Below, piece by piece: positions 33,806 to 42,853 of a stretch of DNA of 48,598 nt. Numbering within the stretch: the stretch's first letter is position 1; the number at the start of each line of letters is the position of its first letter. A program made the translations under genes and the position numbers. The notes below the pieces were generated by a model. The model was not told the origin of the DNA, ran no database searches, and saw only the letters and a list, made by a program, of their open reading frames with translations. Origin of the DNA: Vineibacter terrae. GTDB lineage: Bacteria > Pseudomonadota > Alphaproteobacteria > Reyranellales > Reyranellaceae. The DNA lies in the NCBI RefSeq assembly GCF_008039615.1, contig NZ_VDUZ01000064.1, forward strand, positions 1-48,598, read 5' to 3'.

Positions 33806-33953
33806 TCTCCTCTCCCGCGAGCGGGAGAGGAAGGGGCCCATCGTGCGCCAGCACGATGGGAAGGTGAGGGGCCAGGGACGAGGCGCCGTGTCCTTGGGCC
33901 CTCACCCGCCGGGCGCTGCGCGCCCGTCGACCTCTCCCGCACGCGGGAGAGGT
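33806..33953. repeat. Dispersed palindrome, family B, copy 4
   Basis: Outer parts TCCTCTCCCGCGAGCGGGAG and CCTCTCCCGCACGCGGGAGAG are each a small hairpin; between them GGGGCCCATCG/CGATGGG and the GGGCGCTGCGCGCCC arm form further stems. It lies between cysK and the pnp terminator. Confidence 0.85.
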
Positions 33954-33960
33954 GAAGACG

Positions 33961-33985
33961 AAAACGGCGGCCTGTGGGCCGCCGC
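33961..33985 (-). terminator. Rho-independent terminator of pnp
   Basis: Read on the minus strand, an 8-bp stem (CGGCGGCC and GGCCGCCG) with a four-base CACA loop is followed by TTTTCG. It lies 21 bases after the pnp stop, the normal place for an intrinsic terminator. Confidence 0.8.
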
Positions 33986-34006
33986 TCGCTCTTCTGCTCC
34001 CAACCG

Positions 34007-36166
<2,160 letters not shown>

Positions 36167-36341
36167 GTTCTTCTCTTCCTTTCCCTACCGGCCGGACGCC
36201 CCCGCGACGCCGACCGCCCGGCCCTGCCCCATGCAGAACCGGGACCGACGGGATGATTCGCTCTCGCCCGCATCCCGCCGGTTGCGCTGACAATGCCGGC
36301 AAGGCCGACCGCTTCCTCGGGGAATCGGCCTCGTCGACACG

Positions 36342-36369
36342 AAAAGGCCCCGCCATGTGGACGGGGCCC
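36342..36369 (-). terminator. Intrinsic terminator between rpsO and pnp
   Basis: On the minus strand GGCCCCG and CGGGGCC form a 7-bp stem around a nine-base loop, followed by TTTTC. It begins seven bases after the rpsO stop, so ribosomal-protein transcripts can end here while part reads into pnp, as in E. coli rpsO-pnp. Confidence 0.8.
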
Positions 36370-36375
36370 TCTTCC

Positions 36376-36645
36376 CTAGCGGCGCAGACCGAGCCGATCG
36401 ATCAGGCCCTCGTACCGCTTGGGGTCCCTGGACTTCAGATAGTCCAGGAGTCGGCGGCGCTGGCTGACCATCTTGAGCAGGCCGCGCCGCGAATGGTGAT
36501 CCTTCGTGTGGCTTTTGAAATGCTCCGTCAGGTTGTTGATCCGCTCGCTCAGCAGGGCGACCTGCACTTCGGGCGAGCCGGTATCGTTGTCCTTGACGGC
36601 GTATTGCTTGACGAGCTCTGTCTTGCGCTCGGCGGTGATCGACAT
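36376..36645 (-). CDS. rpsO: 30S ribosomal protein S15
   Basis: An 89-residue primary 16S rRNA-binding protein of the small subunit platform. The sequence is the standard one: [21 protein letters not shown], then [21 protein letters not shown], ending in ERY...[14 protein letters not shown] precedes the ATG. It starts 14 bases after the truB stop, the conserved truB-rpsO arrangement. Confidence 0.98.
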   Translation of the reverse strand: MSITAERKTELVKQYAVKDNDTGSPEVQVALLSERINNLTEHFKSHTKDHHSRRGLLKMVSQRRRLLDYLKSRDPKRYEGLIDRLGLRR

Positions 36646-36659
36646 CGGGAACTCCCGGA

Positions 36660-37697
36660 TCAGAGGTTGAGGACGCGCACAGGGCGCACCAGCCCCGCGT
36701 CGATCCGGGCGATTGCCACCAGCCTGTCCCCTGCCATGGCCCGCACGACGCCCTTGTCGGCGCCTGTGCCGGGTCCGGCCGATTCCTCGGCGGGCGACAT
36801 CGTCCCGATCGGCGCCGCCGGGCGGACGCCAGCCTCGGGCAGCTTCACGGCCATCCCCTGGGAGAGCCGTTGCGCTTCGCGATCCGTCAGGGCCAGCGCC
36901 GGGATGTCGTCCAGCGCGGTCACGACGGGTCGCAGGTACCCGAAGAGCGCGGATGTATGCCCCAATTCCCCCACCGGGGAAAGCGAATTTCCTGCCAGAT
37001 CATGGCCCTGGGCGCCGCTGGCATCGCGGCCTGCTGCCGCAGCCAGTGCGTCCAGGGTAACCGACTCGCCCTCTGCAAAGGGTCCGCAGGCGGTCCGTCG
37101 CAGGGCCGCCACGTGGCCCACCGTGCCCAGCACCTGGGCGATATCGCGGGCCAGGGAGCGGATATAGGTGCCCTTGCCGCAGCGCACCTGCAAAACAGCC
37201 AGGTCGGCGCTGGTCCTTTCAAGCAGCTCCAGCGCGTGGATATCGACCTGACGCGGCGCCAGATCGACGACGGCGCCGGCCCTGGCCAGGGCATAGGCGC
37301 GCTGGCCGGCCACCTTCAGGGCCGAGAACGCCGGCGGCCGCTGCTCGATACGTCCGCGGAAGCCGGGCAGGATGGCGGCGAGGGCGGCATCGTCCGGCCG
37401 GACATCGGATGTGGCGACGATCTCGCCCTCGGCATCGTCAGTGGCGGTGGCGATCCCGAAGCGCAGGGTGAAACGGTACGCCTTGGGGCCGTCCATCACC
37501 CAGGCCACGGTCTTGGTCGCCTCGCCGAAGGCGATGGGCAGCACGCCGCTGGCCAGCGGGTCGAGCGTGCCGCCATGGCCGACCTTGGCGGCGCCGAACA
37601 GCCGGCGCGCCCGCGCCACCGCCTGGGCCGAGCTCAGCCCCAGCGGCTTGTCGAGGTTGAGCCAGCCGTCGACCTTGAGTCCGCGTCGTTTCGTCAT
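36660..37697 (-). CDS. truB: tRNA pseudouridine(55) synthase TruB
   Basis: A 345-residue enzyme forming pseudouridine 55 in the T-loop of tRNAs. The catalytic D46 is in [32 protein letters not shown] and [14 protein letters not shown] are the expected RNA-binding blocks. It is about 30 residues longer than E. coli TruB; the extra length lies in the C-terminal third (around 215-250 and 290-320), which reads as low-complexity Gly/Ala/Ser-rich linkers. ATG 37697 begins the conserved domain. Its normal upstream neighbour rbfA is 7.7 kb away, across an insertion. Confidence 0.95.
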   Translation of the reverse strand: MTKRRGLKVDGWLNLDKPLGLSSAQAVARARRLFGAAKVGHGGTLDPLASGVLPIAFGEATKTVAWVMDGPKAYRFTLRFGIATATDDAEGEIVATSDVRPDDAALAAILPGFRGRIEQRPPAFSALKVAGQRAYALARAGAVVDLAPRQVDIHALELLERTSADLAVLQVRCGKGTYIRSLARDIAQVLGTVGHVAALRRTACGPFAEGESVTLDALAAAAGRDASGAQGHDLAGNSLSPVGELGHTSALFGYLRPVVTALDDIPALALTDREAQRLSQGMAVKLPEAGVRPAAPIGTMSPAEESAGPGTGADKGVVRAMAGDRLVAIARIDAGLVRPVRVLNL

Positions 37698-38474
37698 GCG
37701 CCGGCTTCTATCGAAAGCGCCCACGCTCCGGAAGCGGCCCTGAAGGGTTGGCCTCCGGCGAACGGCGGGGCAGTTGCAACGGGCAGCTCCGGCCGTCAGG
37801 ACCGCGCCGGCCGAGATGGCGTGCTGAAGTGTTGTTGCGCGAAGATTTGCGCGAATTCGATTGTGCAGCAAAGACAAGGGCTTGCGGGGACTGCGGGGAC
37901 TTGCGCAAATCATTTGCGCAAGTCCCGGGGGCGCCTTCCGGCCGGCCATGAGACCGGCGAAGTCCGGTTCGCGATACGGCGTGCGGAAATTGCGCAACCC
38001 CGTTGGACGCACCGGCATCGCGGAAGCCCGCAGGTTCGCCGGCTGACCCGACCCCATGCGCGAGACACGGGTTGCGGAAATTGCGAAAGTCCGCTGGGCA
38101 CTGGCTGGACGGGCCCGCCGGGTTCGCGCCGACGATAGGGCCTGCGTTGTCGCCGGGAAGCACGGATCCCAGGCGGGGCAGCCGTGAGTTCACCCGGCGG
38201 GTTGCGGGAATTGGGAAGGCTATCTGTCTCACGGTGGGGTTCTACGAGATCGGCTTCCGAAAGCATCCGCAAGCCAACAGGTTCAAGACCAGGAGAGATG
38301 GACTCTCCTCCTGCCCGCTTTTTGTATCAGGGTTCCGATCTGGAAACAAGAACAAAAAATGAACAACCACCCGGGCGTCGCGTCCAGGCGAAGGCGGATC
38401 AGCCTGAGGACGACCGGCATCGGCAGCAGGCCACGGGCCGCCGGCCGCATCCGGCCCACCCAATCGGTGCGCGC
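37698..38474. other. Long non-coding region with scattered TTGCGCAA-type repeats
   Basis: No convincing gene. The stretch holds several short direct and inverted repeats: TTGCGCAA three times between 37901 and 37997, TTGCGGAAATTGCG at 37982 (one base shorter at its start) and 38073, and a relative TTGCGGGAATTGGG at 38203. A 7-bp hairpin AGGAGAG/CTCTCCT at 38291-38309 is followed, eight bases on, by a T-run, like a weak terminator on the plus strand. It marks the truB-side border of the insertion between rbfA and truB and contains no tRNA. Confidence 0.5.
37896..37926. repeat. Perfect 15-bp inverted repeat
   Basis: GGGACTTGCGCAAAT and its exact complement are separated by a single base. It would make a very stable cruciform or hairpin, placed 200 bases upstream of truB. 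It is the strongest of the TTGCGCAA repeats in this region. Confidence 0.85.
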
Positions 38475-39528
38475 ACCATCGAGGTCGCGACACTCGTGTT
38501 GGCCGCGATGCAAAAGGCCAGAGCCGACGTACGCGACAGCGGCGTCGGCGACCCTTTCGCTCTCCGTCGTTTGCTTGACCTCGATGGTGACGTCGATCTG
38601 CGCGTTTTTGAGTCGGGTACCATTAGCTTCCACCCAAAGTCGTGGATTTTCCATTTTCACAGCAGCCCAGGCATCGCGATCGTCGGCAGCTCGAATCTGT
38701 CAGCAACCGCACTTAGGACCGGTGTCGAGTGGAACTACCGGGTTGTTGACCCTTCCATGACTGCAGGTTGGAGAGACGTACTGAAAGGCTTTGAAGAACT
38801 ATTTTTCCACGCCCGAGTTCGCGAACTTAGTCATTCTTGGATCGATAGCTATGCCGAGCGCCGTTCGATCGGACATCTGAGGAACTTCGCGCCTGACGCT
38901 TTCGACTACATCATCGTTGACGAATTCCATCATGCTGCCGCGCGCACCTACCGAAATCTCATTGAGCACTTCACTCCGAAATTCATGCTGAGTCTCACGG
39001 CGACACCAGACAGAACCGACGGCAGTGCTGATGTTGCGTCCCACCGAATCGGCCATAGTCTGACGAAGTCATACAAGATGCTGCTGTTGCGAGCGATGCT
39101 GCGAGCGGACGAGTTTCCAGGCTCACTTCATATCGACCAGCTCGTTACCAGCTTGGAGAGTGTCGCTGGCCGGAACCCGCACTACAGGGCAGACCTTTCT
39201 GCTCGTGACTCTCAATAAAGACGGTATGTCACCTCAAGCCCAATATGGTGATCGGTTCTTGGATGCGTCCCGGCTTCTGTGGCACAGTCAGAATCGTACG
39301 AAGCGAGCTTCCTCGCATGGCCGCATCATCTCACAACCGGGCCATCGCCTTCATCTGTTTGTCCGGGCGTCCAAGAAACGCCCAAGCGGCGCAGCGGCGC
39401 CCTTTGTATATTGCGGACTGGTGGAATTTGTGACCTGGACAGGCAACCAACCGATCGAAGTTGAATGGCGCGTTCTACAACCACTGCCCGAGCACCTGCA
39501 CAGGGTCTTTGGTGTTCCGGCCAGATAG
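38475..39528 (+). pseudogene. Decayed PLD-domain SF2 helicase with DUF3427 C-terminus
   Basis: Three recognisable parts of a protein that is normally about 1000 residues remain. First is a phospholipase-D-like unit with FHPKSWIF at about 38628 and GSSNLSATAL (to about 38830). Then come only helicase motifs II and III, VDEFHH at 38919 and SLTATPDR at 38991, without the Walker A motif. The last is a C-terminal DUF3427-type region: KSYKM at 39066, then in another frame FLLVTLNKDGM to HRVFGVP, ending at 39528. The parts are joined by internal deletions, and a frameshift near 39190 separates the last part. Such helicases often sit in defence or mobile regions. It cannot make the original protein. 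Confidence 0.8.
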
Positions 39529-39671
39529 CGGTTTGCTAGGTCAAGCGTAGCTGCCAGCACTTTACGGCGCTCCCATCTTGACGCCGCAGACGGGATGCCG
39601 ACGATGGCGCGGGCGCGGCCGGACTTGCGCCGCCCGCTGCGGCACGACAGCAACGACGGATGCGGACGGCC

Positions 39672-40043
39672 ATGTCGCGTGACTTTCCGGAGCGGGATTG
39701 GAGGCTCCTGCGGGAGCTGAAGCCCATTGCGCTCGATCGGCTCTGTCAGCGGACCCTGGGTGAGGTTCAGGCGCTCTGCGCAGACGCCGGCAAGACGAAC
39801 CACCAGCGCTATCTGGCGCTTTGGGACATGATCCGCGAGCGCGACGATGAGCTCGCCGGAGCTTTCGACGACCTGCGACGCTCCACGGCAGTATGGCGCC
39901 TTACGGCCATGCGGCAGCTCGGCGTGCTGACCGACGATGAGTTTGGCCGCTTCAGCGAGGAAGTGCGTGATTCCGTGTTGACGGCAATCGAGATCCTGGG
40001 CGCAGCTCGCGGCGGCCGCAGCAAGCGGTCGAAGAAAGAATGA
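39672..40043 (+). CDS. Hypothetical protein
   Basis: A 123-residue, almost wholly helical, highly charged protein (MSRDFPERDWRLLRELKPIA, then LTDDEFGRFSEEVRDSVLTAIE) ending in a basic tail, GGRSKRSKKE. It has no membrane or signal segment. I recognise no family; the composition suits a small cytoplasmic or nucleic-acid-associated protein. ATG 39672 was chosen over ATG 39660; neither has a clear ribosome-binding site. It follows the decayed helicase on the same strand within the island. Sequence quality and normal codon use argue it is expressed, but function is unknown. Confidence 0.6.
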   Translation: MSRDFPERDWRLLRELKPIALDRLCQRTLGEVQALCADAGKTNHQRYLALWDMIRERDDELAGAFDDLRRSTAVWRLTAMRQLGVLTDDEFGRFSEEVRDSVLTAIEILGAARGGRSKRSKKE

Positions 40044-40191
40044 CCCCGGTCACCGGCGACACCCGACGGCCCTGTGCGGGGCGCGAGCTTGGCTGACGGC
40101 CGCCCCATCCCAGCCATCCCGGCCATCGGCCCGATCAACTGCCGCCCTCGAACTGGGCGCATCGGCAGGCCGTCACCGAAGGAGCCTGAGC

Positions 40192-40425
40192 ATGGCAGCC
40201 CCGAGCTTCGTCTTCACCATCGCCCGTGCGGCCAGGATGTTCGGCGAGGACGAAGACTGGTTGGAAGAGCTCGCCATGAAGATGCAGCCCGAAGACGGTC
40301 GCCTCCATGTCCGCGATATCGACGACGATATTGCCGTCACTGCCTTCACGCCGGCCGGCGTCGAACACCTCAAGGAGCTCGTCGAGGAATACAAAGCTTG
40401 GCGGGCAGCCGGCCGCCGCGTGTGA
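40192..40425 (+). CDS. Hypothetical small acidic protein
   Basis: A 77-residue protein with a good AGGAG site eight bases before the ATG. The sequence is acidic and appears compact: FVFTIARAARMFGEDEDWL, LHVRDIDDDIAVTAFT, HLKELVEEYKAWRAAG. It looks like a small helix-strand-helix fold with no Cys and no membrane segment. The family is not recognised. It lies 148 bases after the previous small gene and 166 before the Fic gene, all on the plus strand. Confidence 0.6.
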   Translation: MAAPSFVFTIARAARMFGEDEDWLEELAMKMQPEDGRLHVRDIDDDIAVTAFTPAGVEHLKELVEEYKAWRAAGRRV

Positions 40426-40591
40426 CGACGTCAGTGCTCCATGCCGTCCGCGGGGAATCCCCCTTTAGTAACGAATCCTTTACTTTCGAAGCGCATTGAT
40501 AAAGACTTCGTTCCTAACGGAGCCGACTGGGAATGAAATCGTGCCCTGTCCGCTGCGAGCCGGCACCGAACCATACGTGACATCGCGCAAC

Positions 40592-41761
40592 ATGACACGC
40601 ATCACAGGCCGGCATGAGCGCACCCTCGCGGGAAGCGAGGAGGTGTCCGCATTCGTTCCCCGCCCTTTGCCACCACGAGCCCCCGCCCTGACGATCTATG
40701 GCCAGCTCGCGGAGCGGCTGCGCGAGGCCGAGCAGGCGTTGGCGCGGCTCGACCTTGCCGGCGAGATGATTCCCTCCATCGACTGGTTCCTCTATGCCTT
40801 TGTCCGCAAGGAAGCGGTGATCTCGTCGCAGATCGAGGGCACGCAGGCCACGCTGGTCGATCTGCTGGTCTTCGAGGCGGAGAGCGAGATCGCGCCGGCC
40901 GCGGACGTCGAGGCCGTCTGCAACCATCTCCAGGCGTTGAACCATGCCCGAGCCGAACTGGCCAAACCGCGCGGCCTGCCGCTCTCCATGCGCCTGCTCA
41001 ATGAAGCGCACCGGCAGCTGATGCAAGGTGCGCGAGGCGCGAGCAAGCAGCCGGGCGAGGTGCGGCGAAGCCAGAACTGGATCGGCGGCAGCCGGCCGGG
41101 CAACGCCACCTATGTCCCGCCGCCTGCACATCTGCTGCCGGCGCTGCTCGGCGATCTCGAAAAGTATCTGCATGCCGTGGACAGGCTGCCGCCGCTGGTG
41201 CGCACGGGGCTGGCCCACGCGCAATTCGAGACCATCCACCCCTACCTTGACGGCAACGGCCGGATCGGACGCCTGCTCATCACCCTGCTGCTGGAGCACT
41301 GGGGGCTGCTGCGGGCGCCGCTGCTCTACCTCAGCCTGTTCTTCAAGCGCCACCGCGCCGAGTACTACCGACGCCTGAACGCGGTCCGAAGCGAGGGCGA
41401 CTGGGAGGGCTGGACCGACTTCTTCCTCGATGGCGTCGCCACCATCGCCGGCGAGGCTGTCGCGTCGGCGCGCGAACTGTTCGCCGTCGTCAGCGCCGAC
41501 CGGTCCCGCGTGCTGGCCCGCGACACGACGTCGATCGCGGCGGCGCGGTTGTTCGAGCTGCTGCCGAAGCACCCGATCGTGACGGTGGCCGGCGCGGTGA
41601 AGCTCATCAAAACGACCAAGCCCACGGCGACGCGAGCCATCGAGTCGCTGGTCGCCGCGGATGTCCTCGTCGAGATCACGGGCCGACGACGCGACCGCAG
41701 CTTCGCCTACCAGGCTTACGTCGACCGGCTGAGGATCGGGACAGACATCGAGCGGGCGTGA
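40592..41761 (+). CDS. Fic family protein (class II, AMP-transferase type)
   Basis: A 389-residue Fic protein. The core motif HPYLDGNGRIGR starts at H216 and has every catalytic residue. An N-terminal autoinhibitory motif, S78-x3-E82-G83 (SSQIEG), is present, so activity is expected to be restrained in cis. An N-terminal Fic_N domain with FVPRPLPPRAPAL precedes it, and a winged-helix-like C-terminal part (AARLFELLPKHPIVTVAGAVKLI) follows. Adenylylation of a target protein is inferred from the family. The start at 40592 fits family length; frames open upstream only to a TTG. The gene is preceded by a short AT-richer stretch that probably contains its promoter. Confidence 0.9.
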   Translation: MTRITGRHERTLAGSEEVSAFVPRPLPPRAPALTIYGQLAERLREAEQALARLDLAGEMIPSIDWFLYAFVRKEAVISSQIEGTQATLVDLLVFEAESEIAPAADVEAVCNHLQALNHARAELAKPRGLPLSMRLLNEAHRQLMQGARGASKQPGEVRRSQNWIGGSRPGNATYVPPPAHLLPALLGDLEKYLHAVDRLPPLVRTGLAHAQFETIHPYLDGNGRIGRLLITLLLEHWGLLRAPLLYLSLFFKRHRAEYYRRLNAVRSEGDWEGWTDFFLDGVATIAGEAVASARELFAVVSADRSRVLARDTTSIAAARLFELLPKHPIVTVAGAVKLIKTTKPTATRAIESLVAADVLVEITGRRRDRSFAYQAYVDRLRIGTDIERA

Positions 41762-41797
41762 AGGCCTCGATGGTGTGGACGCCCCCCGACCCCCTGA

Positions 41798-42631
41798 CTA
41801 TGCCGGCGCTCGCCTCTCGTACAGGATCGGGTTGAGCGGGCTGGCGATGATGTCGCCGACCTTCGTGTTCCAGTTGTCGCCCTGATGCTTGTTCCGGGGC
41901 GCGGCCAGCCGCATGTCCCGGTCCATGTAGATGATGGTCATGACCTCGCGCGGACGCTGGGTCGTGTTGGGGCCGGCGCGGTGGAAGGTGCGGCCGAGGT
42001 GGATGCTGACCTCGCCGAGGTCGAACGGCGTCTCGTCGACCGGCAGGTTCGACAGCTTGAGCCGCTCGTTCATCGTCCTTTCGCTCTCGTCGCTGATCTC
42101 GAGATCGCGGCCGGTGCGGATCCGCTGGCTGCCGACGGAGAACATCAGCGGCCCCTGCGCGATGGGCACCGCATGCAGCGGGACCCATGCCGTGGCGACC
42201 CGGTCCGTCGCCAGCGGCCAGTAGAACTGGTCCATGTGCCAGGGCGTGTAGCCGCCGCCTGACTCCTTGTAGAGGGCCTGGTCGTGGAAGAGCCGCACGC
42301 CTTCGGTCTGCAGCAGCTCGGTCACGATCCGCGCCAGGCGCCGGCCGGAAACGAATTCCCGGACGATGTCGCTCTGCCGCCACAGATTGATCACCTGCAG
42401 GAACGCCTTGCCGTAGGTGTTGCGCTCCTCGAGCGGCCTCGTGTCCCGGCTCTGCTCAAGGACGAGGCGCGTGATCTCCCGTCCATAGGCATCAAGCGTT
42501 TCCCGACTGAACACACCCTTGAGCTTGATGTAGCCGTCCTGCCGGAAGCGGGCGACCTGCTCGGCTGAAATCCCGTACTCGGAATCAATATCAGGGGCGG
42601 CCGAACCCGGTTCCCGGGCCAACACTGCCAT
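41798..42631 (-). CDS. Phytanoyl-CoA dioxygenase (PhyH) family protein
   Basis: A 277-residue Fe(II)/2-oxoglutarate-dependent oxygenase. The iron ligands are H132-x-D134 in WHMDQFYW and H217 in TFHRAGPNTT; R228 is placed to bind 2-oxoglutarate. The rest (FRQDGYIKLKGVFS at the start, VMTIIYMD late) is typical of the family, whose members hydroxylate acyl-CoAs or small metabolites. GGAGAGG lies five bases before the ATG. It faces the Fic gene tail-to-tail and the next large gene head-to-head. Substrate unknown. Confidence 0.88.
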   Translation of the reverse strand: MAVLAREPGSAAPDIDSEYGISAEQVARFRQDGYIKLKGVFSRETLDAYGREITRLVLEQSRDTRPLEERNTYGKAFLQVINLWRQSDIVREFVSGRRLARIVTELLQTEGVRLFHDQALYKESGGGYTPWHMDQFYWPLATDRVATAWVPLHAVPIAQGPLMFSVGSQRIRTGRDLEISDESERTMNERLKLSNLPVDETPFDLGEVSIHLGRTFHRAGPNTTQRPREVMTIIYMDRDMRLAAPRNKHQGDNWNTKVGDIIASPLNPILYERRAPA

Positions 42632-42853
42632 AACGCCTCTCCAAATCCGCAGAGCGAATTATACTGTATTCCGGCCTTCTTCTTCAAGAAGACGCCGGAT
42701 CTGCGCGAAGGATCTTCGCAGCCCGAAGGCAGTCATCCCGAAAACAGGGGCGGCGGCGGCGTGGAACCGGCACGCCGGGACGGCGTTAGGCAGGAATCTG
42801 GTCTTCCAGGAAACGCCGACAGATCATCCGACATATACGGGCCGGGAGGGCGC

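Noticed and set aside
38184-38474. Upstream extension of the helicase remnant frame
   Set aside because: The residues resemble no part of the helicase family, and the stretch contains a hairpin; it is probably non-coding.
37698-38474. tRNA gene as integration target of the island
   Set aside because: No cloverleaf, T-loop GGTTCRA or acceptor pairing could be put together in this region.
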